The notes: generated from the letters alone by a model not told the origin. Counted from the first letter of the stretch, positions 43,647 through 53,039 are shown. The stretch: DNA of 64,000 nucleotides from Leucothrix pacifica (GCF_003172875.1 NZ_QGKM01000017.1:1-64000), one strand, 5' to 3'. Translations and numbers: made by a program.

Positions 43647-46565
43647 ATGTTTCAGGTATTTAAAAAAGAATTTAACAGCTTCTTTGCATCACCTGCCGCC
43701 TGGTTGTTTATGGGTGCATTTTTGCTGGTCACATTATTTATTTTCTTCTGGGCAGAAGCGTTTTTTGCCCGCAACATTGCTGATTTAAAACCACTGTTTC
43801 GCTGGATGCCAATCCTGCTGATTTTCCTCGTTGCCGCGCTAACTATGCGCAGTTGGTCGGAGGAACGACGCTCCGGCACGCTGGAAAGTTTGCTCACCAG
43901 TCCGGTATCTCCGACGCGTCTGGTTTTCGGCAAGTTCTTCGCCAGCCTTGCCTTGGTAGCACTCGCACTGGTACTAACCCTTCCTTTACCAGTCACGGTG
44001 TCCATGATGGGGCCGCTGGATTGGGGACCGGTGATTGGTGGTTATCTGGCGAGCTTATTCCTAGCTGCGGCCTATATTGCCATTGGTTTATATATGAGCG
44101 CGCGCACGGATAATCCGGTTGTCGCACTCATTCTGACCACCGCCGTTGCCGGTTTTTTCTATCTGCTAGGTTCCAATACACTCACCGGGTTAGTCGGTCA
44201 CGAAATCGCCGGATTTATGTCGCTACTGGGCACGGGTTCGCGGTTTGATTCAATCACTCGCGGCGTGTTGGATGTACGTGATTTGTACTATTACCTCTCC
44301 ATTGTCGGTATTTTCCTGACGCTGAATATCTTCTCATTGGAACGCTTCCGCTGGGCCGGTAATCCGGTGTCATCTCGTCATAAGCAGTGGGGTATGATTG
44401 TTGCTCTGGCTATTCTGAATTTTATTTTAATGAATGTCTGGCTGAGTCCGATTGGTAAAGCGCGTGTGGACTTAACCGAAGGCAAAATCTATTCACTGTC
44501 AGAATCCACCCGAGGTTATTTGCAGCAATTGCAGGAACCACTACTGATTCGCGGTTACTTCTCATCAAAAAGTCATCCGCTGCTGGAGCCTCTCACTCCA
44601 CAAATCAAAGACCTGCTGGAAGAGTATCAAGTCGTTGGGGGCGAACGGGTACGCGTGGAGTTTGTTGACCCACACACCGATCAGTCGCTGGAGGAAGAAG
44701 CTGCGGATAAATACGGCATTCGTCCGGTACCTTTCCGCATGGCCAGCCGCTATGAGGCGGGCGTGGTGAACTCCTATTTTGATCTGGTGGTGGCTTATGG
44801 TGATCAGTACGAAACTTTGTCCTTTAATGATTTGATTGAAGTCAAAGGTGGCGGCGATGGTGAGCCGGAAGTACTGTTAAAAAATCCGGAATACGCCATT
44901 ACCCGCGCGGTGAAAAAGATCGCTAATACCTATCAGGCTGGCGGCAATATCTTTGCCTCCCTGCAAAAGCCAGTGGCATTTCAGGCCTATATTTCAGCAG
45001 ATAATAAACTGCCGGAATCCTTGGCAGAGCTGCGCAAATCACTGGATGAAATCATTACGGATCTGAAAACCGAGGCCGGCGATAAACTCACTGTGAGTTT
45101 TGAAGACCCGGATGCTAATCGTGAATTGGCTAACCGCTTACAGCAGGATTACGGCTTTGGCCCACAAATCGCCAACATCTTTGATCCCAAACCATTCTGG
45201 TTCTATATGTTGCTGCAAGGTGATGGCGAGCTGGTACAGGTTCCGCTGCCTGCAGATCTAGATAAAAGCACGCTCAAGCAGTCCATTACCGCAGCCGTAC
45301 AGCGTATGGCACCGGGTTATTTGAAGACGGTTGCTTTAGTCACGCCTGAGCCTGCTGCACCTGCGAATCCGTATATGCCACAGCCGCCTGCTGGTAAAAG
45401 CTACGACGGTTTGCAGCAAGTCTTGGGTGAAAACGTGCGTATGATTAATACCGACCTAAAGGACGGTCAGGTGCCAACCAATGCCGATATGCTGGTTTTG
45501 CTGGGGCCGGATAATCTGGATGAAAAGCAGCTATTTGCGGTGGATCAATTCCTAATGCAAGGCGGCACTGTGATGCTAGCAACCTCCCCTTATGATGTGG
45601 CAATCACCAATACACTGGAAGCTAAGAATCACAGCTCGGGCATGGATGAATGGCTACAACATCACGGTCTGACGCTGGAAAAAACCATGGTGCTTGATCC
45701 TAAAAATGCCTCATTGGCTGTGCCAGTACGTCGTCGTTTAGGCAGTTTATCGCTTAATGAAATTAAGATGATGCCCTACCCGCACTTCCCTGATTTACGC
45801 GGTGATACGCTGAATGGTGACAATCCAACCACCTCTGGTTTGGGCCAAATGACACTGAACTGGGCCTCGCCTATTGACGTGGATGCGGATAAAAACAAGC
45901 AGCGCACCGTCACTGAGTTAATGCGCTCCTCCGATGATAGTTGGGTCGCTGATTCGCTGAATGTGATGCCGGACTATCAGCAATATCCATCGACCGGTTT
46001 TACCGTGCCTGCTGAGCGTGGTGCCGAAGTGCTGGCGGTGAGTGTCGATGGTCAGTTTGAGTCCTGGTTTAAGGGTAAAGACTCACCACTGATCGAAGCG
46101 CCGGAAAAACCCGAATCACCTCTGGCACTGGCGGATGAGATTAATAATGGTGCACCAGCGGAAGCCGCTACCACTCAGGATGCGGAAGAAAAGAAAACTG
46201 TGGTAAGCAGTGTTATTTCACGCTCCTCGGATTCAGCACGCATCATTCTCATCGGTAGTAACACCTTTGCCAGTGATCAGGTGCTAAACCTTGCGTCACA
46301 GGCACAAGGCACGTTCTACACGCAGCCGCTGGAGTTCATCCAAAATGCCATTGACTGGTCGCTGGATGATCAGGCTCTGCTCAGTATTCGTAGCCGTGCG
46401 CAATTTGCCCGCACACTAGAACCTATGCAGCAGTCATCGCGCTTCTTCTGGGAATACCTCAACTATGCACTGGCTTTAGGTGGTCTGGGCTTGGTTTGGG
46501 TATGGCGACGTGCGCGTAAAGCCAGTAAGCAAAAACATTATGAATCGCTATTAGCGGAGGTATAA
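43647..46565 (+). CDS. Fused ABC-2 permease/GldG-like protein
   Basis: Starting at 43647 (GGGAGAAG before it), the product is 972 residues. An upstream ATG at 43617 would overlap the ATPase gene by 20 bases and lacks support. Residues ~1-250 form an ABC-2 permease with six helices, and another helix near 255-275 anchors a large outside domain (~285-930) like GldG, with the C-terminal helix near 935-955. GldF and GldG are separate in Bacteroidetes but fused here. An acidic Ala/Glu-rich loop near 840-870 precedes the last folded piece. It may export or remodel an envelope component. Confidence 0.85.
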   Translation: MFQVFKKEFNSFFASPAAWLFMGAFLLVTLFIFFWAEAFFARNIADLKPLFRWMPILLIFLVAALTMRSWSEERRSGTLESLLTSPVSPTRLVFGKFFASLALVALALVLTLPLPVTVSMMGPLDWGPVIGGYLASLFLAAAYIAIGLYMSARTDNPVVALILTTAVAGFFYLLGSNTLTGLVGHEIAGFMSLLGTGSRFDSITRGVLDVRDLYYYLSIVGIFLTLNIFSLERFRWAGNPVSSRHKQWGMIVALAILNFILMNVWLSPIGKARVDLTEGKIYSLSESTRGYLQQLQEPLLIRGYFSSKSHPLLEPLTPQIKDLLEEYQVVGGERVRVEFVDPHTDQSLEEEAADKYGIRPVPFRMASRYEAGVVNSYFDLVVAYGDQYETLSFNDLIEVKGGGDGEPEVLLKNPEYAITRAVKKIANTYQAGGNIFASLQKPVAFQAYISADNKLPESLAELRKSLDEIITDLKTEAGDKLTVSFEDPDANRELANRLQQDYGFGPQIANIFDPKPFWFYMLLQGDGELVQVPLPADLDKSTLKQSITAAVQRMAPGYLKTVALVTPEPAAPANPYMPQPPAGKSYDGLQQVLGENVRMINTDLKDGQVPTNADMLVLLGPDNLDEKQLFAVDQFLMQGGTVMLATSPYDVAITNTLEAKNHSSGMDEWLQHHGLTLEKTMVLDPKNASLAVPVRRRLGSLSLNEIKMMPYPHFPDLRGDTLNGDNPTTSGLGQMTLNWASPIDVDADKNKQRTVTELMRSSDDSWVADSLNVMPDYQQYPSTGFTVPAERGAEVLAVSVDGQFESWFKGKDSPLIEAPEKPESPLALADEINNGAPAEAATTQDAEEKKTVVSSVISRSSDSARIILIGSNTFASDQVLNLASQAQGTFYTQPLEFIQNAIDWSLDDQALLSIRSRAQFARTLEPMQQSSRFFWEYLNYALALGGLGLVWVWRRARKASKQKHYESLLAEV

Positions 46566-46568
46566 ATC

Positions 46569-47750
46569 ATGAAAACAATGATCTCAATACTGGCCGTGGT
46601 CGCGGTCTTACAAGTTGGTTTGGCAGTGTGGGCGTTTTCCGGAAAAACGCAACTCAGTGGTCAGGCCGCCTCATCCACCTTGCTGAACTTTGACAAAGCG
46701 CAGATCGATCAGGTCAGCATTAATGGTAATGACACCACCCTCGAACTCAGCAAACAGGATGGCAAATGGCAAACTGCTGAGGCCTTTCCGCTAGAGGCCG
46801 GAAAAATGGACGCACTACTGGAGAAATTGGCAGGGCTGAAATTTGGTCTGCCAGTGGCTACCTCTGAGGCTGCATTGAAGCGATTTAAAGTTGCTGACGA
46901 TGCGTTTGAACGTCGTGTGTTACTAAAAAAATCGGGTAATACGGTCGCTGAATTGTTTCTGGGAACCGGCTCTGGTGTGCGTAAAAGTCACCTGAGAAAT
47001 GCCGATCAGGAAGCAGTCTACGTGGCAGAAATTGGTAGCTATGACGTACCGATTGCGGTGGATGAGTGGCAGAATAAGACTTTGCTGCAAGTTGCTAAAG
47101 ACGATGTGATTGGTATAAAGCTCGGTGATTTAAATCTGAGTTTAATGGAAGAGAAGCCGGATACTCCAGTGGCAGCGGCAAAGGAATCAGCAACTTCGAC
47201 GTCACCAAAACCAAAGCTCTGGAAAGCAGACTCTCTAGCTGAAGGTCAGCAATTAGATCAGTCAGCGATAAATCAGGCCTTATCTTCGTTTGATAGCTTG
47301 CGCATCAGTAAAGTATTGGGTAAAGAGGCCAAGCCGGAGTATCAGCTGGATAAACCTGAAGTCACTGTTAGCCTGACATTTAAAGATGGTGAGCGTGGCT
47401 ATCAGCTGGCTAAAATAAAAGACTCTGAAGAGTATGTGGTGAAAGCGACGGACCGCGAGGAGTATTTTGAGCTGTCCAGCTTTACAGGGAAGACGTTGGT
47501 TGAGCGGGTTTCACGTGAGGCTTGGGTGAGTGAGCCGGAGCAAGAGGAATCTGCTGATTCTGAGATGAAATCAGAAGCTGTAGTTGAGCCTGAAGTGACG
47601 GTTGAAGACAAGCCTGATAGTACAATAAACACTCCGGCTAATACCGCAACCGCAAGAAAACCTGTGGAGGCGAAAGAACCGGAAGCCAGAGATGAAGCAG
47701 CTGTTGATTCAGCAGAAGAAAAGCTTACGGAGAGTACTGAGAAAGAATAA
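46569..47750 (+). CDS. DUF4340 protein of the gliding-type ABC operon
   Basis: This 393-residue protein has an N-terminal membrane helix (~4-24) and a periplasmic DUF4340 domain (~35-320). It shows the repeating W-x-K/L-x-x-G-x-W pattern (GKWQTAEAFPLEAGKMDALLEKLAGLK) usual for the family. Residues ~325-393 are Glu/Ala/Ser/Thr-rich and likely disordered. It is 4 bases after the GldFG fusion, forming a three-gene operon, and a terminator follows. DUF4340 proteins are regular companions of GldG-type exporters; their role is unknown. Confidence 0.88.
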   Translation: MKTMISILAVVAVLQVGLAVWAFSGKTQLSGQAASSTLLNFDKAQIDQVSINGNDTTLELSKQDGKWQTAEAFPLEAGKMDALLEKLAGLKFGLPVATSEAALKRFKVADDAFERRVLLKKSGNTVAELFLGTGSGVRKSHLRNADQEAVYVAEIGSYDVPIAVDEWQNKTLLQVAKDDVIGIKLGDLNLSLMEEKPDTPVAAAKESATSTSPKPKLWKADSLAEGQQLDQSAINQALSSFDSLRISKVLGKEAKPEYQLDKPEVTVSLTFKDGERGYQLAKIKDSEEYVVKATDREEYFELSSFTGKTLVERVSREAWVSEPEQEESADSEMKSEAVVEPEVTVEDKPDSTINTPANTATARKPVEAKEPEARDEAAVDSAEEKLTESTEKE

Positions 47751-47783
47751 ATTTCGAAGAACTTAACAGAGCTGGACGCAAAT

Positions 47784-47815
47784 GCGCCTCAGTAGACATA
47801 CTGGGGCGCTTTTAT
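47784..47815 (+). terminator. Rho-independent terminator after DUF4340 operon
   Basis: GCGCCTCAGTA pairs with TACTGGGGCGC around GACA, followed by TTTTAT, about 34 bases after the DUF4340 stop codon. Confidence 0.85.
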
Positions 47816-47825
47816 AATCATTTTA

Positions 47826-47902
47826 CCGGAAACTATCCGTACAACTTGCCACTCTAAGTTCAAAGAACTATAGTTCACTATATCCGGAATATTTCCGTAC
47901 AA
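47826..47902. promoter_or_regulatory. Direct-repeat operator of the TacAT module
   Basis: CCGGAA-N4-TCCGTACAA occurs at 47826-47844 and again at 47884-47902, exactly 58 bases apart, with the perfect palindrome GAACTATAGTTC (47865-47876) between. The set lies directly before the antitoxin start at 47916, where TacA-type antitoxins bind to repress their own operon. Confidence 0.65.
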
Positions 47903-47915
47903 TTAGAGGTACACC

Positions 47916-48185
47916 ATGGCAACCGCACGTTTAGATATTCGGCTTGATGAAGAAATCAAGTCCAAAGCAGAGAAGGCATCCGCATTGTTAGGCCTAAAGA
48001 GCCTAACTGAGTATGTTGTGCGTTTAATGGACGAAGACTCCACACAAGTAATATCGGAGCATGAAACCATCACCTTAAAAGATGATGTTTTTGATGAGTT
48101 CATGGCTGCTTGTGAAAAAGCAAAAGCACCAAATCAGGCATTACTTGATGCTGTCGCCTTCAGCGATGAGCAGGGCTTTAAATGA
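47916..48185 (+). CDS. tacA: TacA-like antitoxin (DUF1778, ribbon-helix-helix)
   Basis: This 89-residue protein has an N-terminal ribbon-helix-helix (TARLDIRLDEEIKSKAEKASALLGLKSLTEYVV) and an extended C-terminal toxin-binding region. These are the parts of DUF1778 antitoxins. It overlaps the toxin gene by 4 bases (ATGA), so the two are coupled. AGAGG precedes the start. It should repress transcription through the direct-repeat operator just upstream. Confidence 0.9.
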   Translation: MATARLDIRLDEEIKSKAEKASALLGLKSLTEYVVRLMDEDSTQVISEHETITLKDDVFDEFMAACEKAKAPNQALLDAVAFSDEQGFK

Positions 48186-48724
48186 GCTGGGCAAAATCGT
48201 TTGAAGAACTGAACAAAATCACTCATGACCGCGATTCTTTTGACTGCGGAGAAACCGAGTTAAATACGTTTATCAAAACTCAGGCAGCGAAACACATGCA
48301 GGCAGGAATAAGTCGCACGATGGTACTGCCTGGCACAGAGCCTTTGCCTAATCAAAAGTATCCTATCTGTTCATTTTACAGCATCGCACCAAGCTCGATT
48401 GATCGTGAGAGCCTACCGCCTAAACTGGCAAAAAAATTACCACGCTATCCTGTTCCGGTTTTTCTATTAGCTCAACTTGCTGTCCATAAGGAATTTCACG
48501 GTAGTGGCTTGGGTAAAGTTAGTCTTAGTAGAGCTCTAAAGTATCTATGGGAAGTTAATGCGCATATGCGGGCATACGCTATTGTGGTTGATTGCCTTAC
48601 AGAATCAGCACAAAGTTTTTATACAAAATATGGCTTTGAAGTTTTGTGTGAACACAACGGGCGCGTTCGGCTATTTCTCCCTATGAAAACGGTCGAACTA
48701 TTGTTTTCTACCTCTGACAAGTAG
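48182..48724 (+). CDS. tacT: TacT-like GNAT acetyltransferase toxin
   Basis: This 180-residue GNAT protein has the acetyl-CoA loop QLAVHKEFHGSGLGKVS near 98-114 and the C-terminal YTKYGFEVL strand containing the catalytic-type Tyr. The N-terminus FDCGETELNTFIKTQA is typical of the toxin group that acetylates aminoacyl-tRNA. The frame is complete and immediately follows its antitoxin, making a standard TacAT pair. There is no sign of truncation. Confidence 0.9.
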   Translation: MSWAKSFEELNKITHDRDSFDCGETELNTFIKTQAAKHMQAGISRTMVLPGTEPLPNQKYPICSFYSIAPSSIDRESLPPKLAKKLPRYPVPVFLLAQLAVHKEFHGSGLGKVSLSRALKYLWEVNAHMRAYAIVVDCLTESAQSFYTKYGFEVLCEHNGRVRLFLPMKTVELLFSTSDK

Positions 48725-48816
48725 AATTGCAGTGGTTAGTTTACGAACACTCATTAAAGACCTATCAAGCCTACTAAATAATAAAACCCAACCCCATGGC
48801 CGCAAACTTACCAGCA

Positions 48817-49884
48817 CTAATCAGGATTAGTATCAGCACGCAAGTCTAGCACCCGACCCACTGTTCGATTCCAGTTAGCGGTACACTCAGGCCCACAACG
48901 CTCAACCCAGCGAGGCAAAATCACCTCACGCGCCACGGTATCACGAATAGCCAGGTCCGCTTCAGAAGGTTCCACCAAAGTTATATTGCCAACCTCGCCA
49001 ATACTGCACGGCCCTGTCGATAAACAGGCCAATGCAATCGCATCTTCAGTCGCAGTCTCACGCCACATTTGCTCAGTCAGCTTTGCCATTTCGTCATTCA
49101 GTGTCTTTTGTAGCGGACTACTTAACAGCTTCCACTTCTCCATATTCATGGCACCAAATGCCAGGCCCCAACCGACCCGCAAGGTAAACCCATAAGGAGC
49201 AACTTTGTGCAATTGACTGGTATATGCTGACATCGTCCCCGTAATGGCGCAGTCCAAAGAGCCATCAGACAATGCTTTTATCACATCCTTAAACGGTGCA
49301 TTAACAGGTATCGCACCCACCCCATCAACAAAGTCCCCCAAGGTACTTAAATAAACACGAATCCGCTTTCCTTTCAGATCATCAATACCGCGAATCAAGC
49401 TACTGCACCAAATCATCTGGCTAGGAAAGGGGTATAGCGTCATTAACTTGGCGTTGTACTTTTCTTTGAATGCTTGCGCTAAGGTCGGGAAGTAGGCTTC
49501 TGACACCTGCTTTTGTACTGCCAGATTTTGTGTCAGTGAGGACAGATCTGCCCCTTCAAAGATAGCGCTTTCACGGTTCACATAACCGGGCAAGCCAAAG
49601 GCAAAATCAAACACACCCTGTTTTACGAGGCGCATAATCTCGGAGCCGGGCAAATCCAGTTCGGTTTGCGGCTTTATCTCACCAATAATTTGCTTATCAG
49701 TGACTTGAGCGATTCGCTTATTCCAAAACGGCCCTTCGTGCTTTTGGTAATTTGTAAAATATCCCCATGTGCCAACCGCCTTTATAATGACAGTATCATT
49801 CGCCCATGACGGATTATGCAGGCAGAACAGGAGGCTTACAGTAGACGATACAACACATATGTATTTATTGATCACTGCTGACAA
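48817..49884 (-). CDS. Second TRAP transporter solute-binding protein (DctP family)
   Basis: This 355-residue protein has a signal peptide (~5-28, WAND) and a DctP-type fold; the DLKGKRIRVY segment near 160-170 and Arg-containing strand fit the family's carboxylate pocket. It begins at TTG 49884 or GTG 49875; no ATG is available. The TTG sits right after a terminator-like hairpin whose descending arm contains GGAG, so expression may be limited. It lies downstream of dctM on the same strand, giving this system two different binding proteins; this one has unusual Cys pairs (CLSTGPC, CGPEC) near its C-terminus. Confidence 0.8.
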   Translation of the reverse strand: MSAVINKYICVVSSTVSLLFCLHNPSWANDTVIIKAVGTWGYFTNYQKHEGPFWNKRIAQVTDKQIIGEIKPQTELDLPGSEIMRLVKQGVFDFAFGLPGYVNRESAIFEGADLSSLTQNLAVQKQVSEAYFPTLAQAFKEKYNAKLMTLYPFPSQMIWCSSLIRGIDDLKGKRIRVYLSTLGDFVDGVGAIPVNAPFKDVIKALSDGSLDCAITGTMSAYTSQLHKVAPYGFTLRVGWGLAFGAMNMEKWKLLSSPLQKTLNDEMAKLTEQMWRETATEDAIALACLSTGPCSIGEVGNITLVEPSEADLAIRDTVAREVILPRWVERCGPECTANWNRTVGRVLDLRADTNPD

Positions 49885-49923
49885 AAAACAAGATACTCCG
49901 AGTAAACTGACACTCAGAGTATC
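49884..49923 (-). terminator. Terminator hairpin between dctM and the second dctP
   Basis: GATACTCTGAGT and ACTCGGAGTATC pair around an eight-base loop, followed on the minus strand by TTGTTTTTTG. It stops most transcription after dctM. The Shine-Dalgarno-like GGAG for the next gene lies in its second arm. Confidence 0.8.
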
Positions 49924-49948
49924 CTGATTTTCACAAACAGACCAGCCC

Positions 49949-51253
49949 CTATGAGGACATCAATGTTGGCAGATAGAGAACCAGCGATGGAAAGATGGTG
50001 ATTATGATAATGGCACTGGCGATGATAAAGAAAAACGGCAAAGCAGCTTTCGCCACGTAGAGTATGTTTTTCCCGGTTAAGGCTTGAATAACAAATAGGT
50101 TAAAGCCCACAGGCGGCGTAATCTGCGACATTTCAACCACCAGTACCAGAAAAATACCAAACCAGATAAGGTCAATATTCGCCTGAGTCACCATTGGTAA
50201 CACCACTGAAGTGGTTAACACGATGACCGAGATACCATCAAGGAAGCAGCCCATAATCACAAAAAAGATGGTCAGGTAAAAGATCAGACCCAGTGGCGAA
50301 AGTCCTAATGATGCAATCCATTCCGCCAGGGCATTGGGGATTCCAATAAAACCCATGGCCAAGGTCAGGAAGTGCGCACCAACCAAAATCAAGCCCAGCA
50401 TGCAGGAGTTTTTAACCGCCCCGACAATACTGTCACCCAAACTGGCCCAGCTGAAACTCCCCAGTACCGCTGACAAGAGCAATGCACCGGCCACACCAAG
50501 CGCCGCAGCCTCGGTAGGTGTTGCAAATCCTTTGTAAATAGACCCCAATACACCACCGATCAGTAACACAATCGGAATCAACTTCTTTAGTGCCTGAATC
50601 TTTTGTTTAAAGCTGTAGCTGATGTCATCAGATACCGTGTCAGCATCTTTATTGAGCATCGTCCACACAACGGTATAGAGCATAAACAAGACAATCAGCA
50701 CTAGACCCGGCAACGCGCCCGCAAGAAACAAGCGTGCAATCGATACTTCCGCTGACACACCATAAACAATCAGAATGATTGATGGTGGGATTAATAAACC
50801 CAAAGTACCAGAGCCTGCCAGCGTCCCAATGGCCATTTTTTCGCTGTAACCACGCTTAGCAAGTTCTGGCAGTGTCATACGACCAATCGTTGCTGCAGTC
50901 GCCGCTGATGAGCCTGAAACCGCTGCAAAAATACCGCAACTCAGGATATTGACATGCAGTAGCTTGCCCGGCAGTTTTGATAGCCAAGGTGCTAAACCCT
51001 CAAACAAATCCTGCGACAAACGCGTTCTAAATAAAATCTCCCCCATCCAGATAAATAATGGCAAAGCAGTTAATGACCAGCTAGTCATTGCGCTCCAGGA
51101 GGATGTGCCAAGTAATAAACCGATACTGTTATTTTCAATTAACAGCAGCCCAATAATCGATACGCCCGTTAGTGTTAAAGCCACCCAGATTCCGGAAGTC
51201 AGCATCAGTATCAAACTGGCGAATAAAATAAATCCAATTAGTGTTGAGTCCAT
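49949..51253 (-). CDS. dctM: TRAP transporter large permease DctM
   Basis: This 434-residue protein has about 12 hydrophobic helices and the DctM signatures FAAVSGSSAATAATIGRMTLPEL, GTLGLLIPPSIILIVYG and SQITPPVGFNLFVIQ. It forms the sodium-coupled channel with DctQ and receives substrate from the DctP proteins. It lies 3 bases past dctQ. Substrate is probably a C4-dicarboxylate or another carboxylate, inferred only from the family. Confidence 0.93.
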   Translation of the reverse strand: MDSTLIGFILFASLILMLTSGIWVALTLTGVSIIGLLLIENNSIGLLLGTSSWSAMTSWSLTALPLFIWMGEILFRTRLSQDLFEGLAPWLSKLPGKLLHVNILSCGIFAAVSGSSAATAATIGRMTLPELAKRGYSEKMAIGTLAGSGTLGLLIPPSIILIVYGVSAEVSIARLFLAGALPGLVLIVLFMLYTVVWTMLNKDADTVSDDISYSFKQKIQALKKLIPIVLLIGGVLGSIYKGFATPTEAAALGVAGALLLSAVLGSFSWASLGDSIVGAVKNSCMLGLILVGAHFLTLAMGFIGIPNALAEWIASLGLSPLGLIFYLTIFFVIMGCFLDGISVIVLTTSVVLPMVTQANIDLIWFGIFLVLVVEMSQITPPVGFNLFVIQALTGKNILYVAKAALPFFFIIASAIIIITIFPSLVLYLPTLMSS

Positions 51254-51256
51254 GAT

Positions 51257-51778
51257 TTACTCCATACTCCCCAGTTCGTCTTCATGAGCCAGATACTCGG
51301 GAGTACCACCCTTAATTGCCGTAACAAAATTATCCAACACGGCGATCATCAAAAACAACGACCCCAGCGCCATAGGCAACTGCACTAATCCCAGCGGCAC
51401 GGCTAAATAAGTATCGGTGACTTCCTCATAGCTAAACGAGTCGTAAACCGTAAAAAGGGTGTAGTAGGCCAAGTATGTGCAGATCAACAAGCCCACGAAT
51501 AAATTAAACAACTCAAAATAGCGTCGCACTGAGGCAGGTAAACGAATTAGCAAGATTGACACGCGAATATGCCCACCATTGTTAAACGTATAGGCGAGCC
51601 CGAAAAAGACAGTGGCTGACAATAGCCAGCCTGCAAAATCTTCTGATGATGGTATGACGATACCTAGAGATCTCGCCACAATTTGTGACAGGATCAACAA
51701 CGTCATCACAACAAGACAACCTCCCGAGAGTATCAGGGAGGTTTTATAGAAATAGTGTTTGAATGTCTGCATAGCCAT
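51257..51778 (-). CDS. dctQ: TRAP transporter small permease DctQ
   Basis: This 173-residue protein has four membrane helices and the Trp-containing DctQ motif EDFAGWLLSATVFFGLAYTF. It is between the first dctP and dctM, the usual order dctP-dctQ-dctM. A long charged C-terminal tail (KGGTPEYLAHEDELGSME) reaches the cytoplasm. Confidence 0.9.
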   Translation of the reverse strand: MAMQTFKHYFYKTSLILSGGCLVVMTLLILSQIVARSLGIVIPSSEDFAGWLLSATVFFGLAYTFNNGGHIRVSILLIRLPASVRRYFELFNLFVGLLICTYLAYYTLFTVYDSFSYEEVTDTYLAVPLGLVQLPMALGSLFLMIAVLDNFVTAIKGGTPEYLAHEDELGSME

Positions 51779-51858
51779 TATCCGGTAACTGATGAAAAGC
51801 GACCCGAAGCAATGGGATTAACCCTGCCCCGAACCGCTACAGTGGTGACTTGTTCGCT

Positions 51859-52842
51859 TTACTGAGCTTTGTAAGCATCAATAATTGCCTTACCAGTCTC
51901 ACCCGACTCTTCCAGCCAGTCAGCAAGCATCACCTCACCAATAGCACGCATTTCAGATTGCAGCGTGTCGCTTGGCTCAATAACTGTCATGCCATTTTTC
52001 TTCAGTGTTTCAGTATCTTCAACCGCCAGTTTACGGCCTAGCTCCCAGCCTTTTTTCTCAGCAGTTTCCGCAGCCGCCAGAATCACCTTTTGTGTTTCTT
52101 CGTCCAGACGGTCAAATACTTTTTTATTCACGAACGTCATGTTCTTAGGAATCCACGCATGAATCGTGGTGAAGTGTGAGATGTAATCCCAGCTTTGGCC
52201 ATTTACACCGGTGCTTGGAGACGTCACCATCGCGTCAACAGCATTGGTTGTGAAGGCCTGCGCCACATCACTAAATGGGATATTCACCGGCGTAGTCCCC
52301 ATCAGGTCAGCCAAACGAGATGTTGACGGGCTGTAGGAGCGCATTTTTAAGCCCTTTAGGTCAGCAAGACTAGTCACCGACTTATTCGAGTAAAGATCTT
52401 GTGCAGGCCATGGCGCAGCATAAAGCAACATCAGATTGTCTTTTGCCAGCGCTTTCTGCAGCTCTTCTTTTGACGCTTTATAGAGTTTCTCAGCACTATC
52501 AAAGTCAGTCGCTAAGAATGGGATATTATCCAACTTAAAAATAGGGTCTGTATTACCCAAACGGCCAATAAACACCTCACCCAACTGTACCTGACGTGAT
52601 TTGACCGCACGGTGAATTTCAGGGTGCTTGATTAAAGAACCACCTGAGTGAACCTTGATAGTCAGTTCACCTTTCGAGTTTGCCGTTACCTCTTCAGCAA
52701 AGGCACGTGCAACCTGTGTATGGTGCGTACCATCACCATAAGGCGTTGGCATATCCCAACGGTCTGCTGCGGTTGCTGTGAATGTTACGGCCGCTAACGC
52801 TGAGATACATAAGGTCGTGATATTACGAGTCAAAGATTTCAT
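51859..52842 (-). CDS. dctP: TRAP transporter solute-binding protein DctP
   Basis: The start at 52842 gives 327 residues and a clean signal peptide (MKSLTRNITTLCISALAAVTF…ATAAD), with GAGG before it; the longer frame from 52893 would begin near the predicted transcription start. The body has the DctP signatures (KSRQVQLGEVFIGRLG, DLKGLKMRSYSPS with its substrate Arg, and ATNAVDAMVTSPS). It is the first gene of the TRAP operon, preceded by a perfect sigma-54 promoter and paired palindromes, so its expression should depend on the DctBD pair upstream. Confidence 0.93.
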   Translation of the reverse strand: MKSLTRNITTLCISALAAVTFTATAADRWDMPTPYGDGTHHTQVARAFAEEVTANSKGELTIKVHSGGSLIKHPEIHRAVKSRQVQLGEVFIGRLGNTDPIFKLDNIPFLATDFDSAEKLYKASKEELQKALAKDNLMLLYAAPWPAQDLYSNKSVTSLADLKGLKMRSYSPSTSRLADLMGTTPVNIPFSDVAQAFTTNAVDAMVTSPSTGVNGQSWDYISHFTTIHAWIPKNMTFVNKKVFDRLDEETQKVILAAAETAEKKGWELGRKLAVEDTETLKKNGMTVIEPSDTLQSEMRAIGEVMLADWLEESGETGKAIIDAYKAQ

Positions 52843-52903
52843 GTTATTCCTCAAAGTCCAAAGTTTGGAGTAGTGCAAAAAAACATTACTCAATAAATGC
52901 TAT

Positions 52904-52919
52904 AGCAACAGTTATGCCA
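52904..52919 (-). promoter_or_regulatory. Sigma-54 (-24/-12) promoter of the TRAP operon
   Basis: TGGCATAACTGTTGCT on the minus strand matches the consensus TGGCAYR-N4-TTGCW at every position, with GG and GC ten bases apart. Transcription should begin near 52893, giving a leader of about 50 bases to the dctP ATG at 52842. Confidence 0.88.
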
Positions 52920-52995
52920 ACTTTGAAGAGACTTAAATAACACGTCGCGAGGGAGCGACAGGCCTGTAAAGTGACCGCGGGGAAAATAAAGCATG

Positions 52996-53039
52996 TCAAT
53001 ATTGACTCATTAAGAGCCCTACCAATGAGTCAATATTAA
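52996..53039. promoter_or_regulatory. Paired palindromes, likely enhancer sites for the DctD-like activator
   Basis: TCAATATTGA (52996-53005, perfect palindrome) and TCAATATTAA (53030-53039) are 34 bases apart centre to centre, and the wider segments form a 16-of-17 inverted repeat. They lie about 105 and 140 bases upstream of the sigma-54 start, the position used by NtrC-type activators. The pair could also form a hairpin after the dctD stop codon. Confidence 0.65.
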
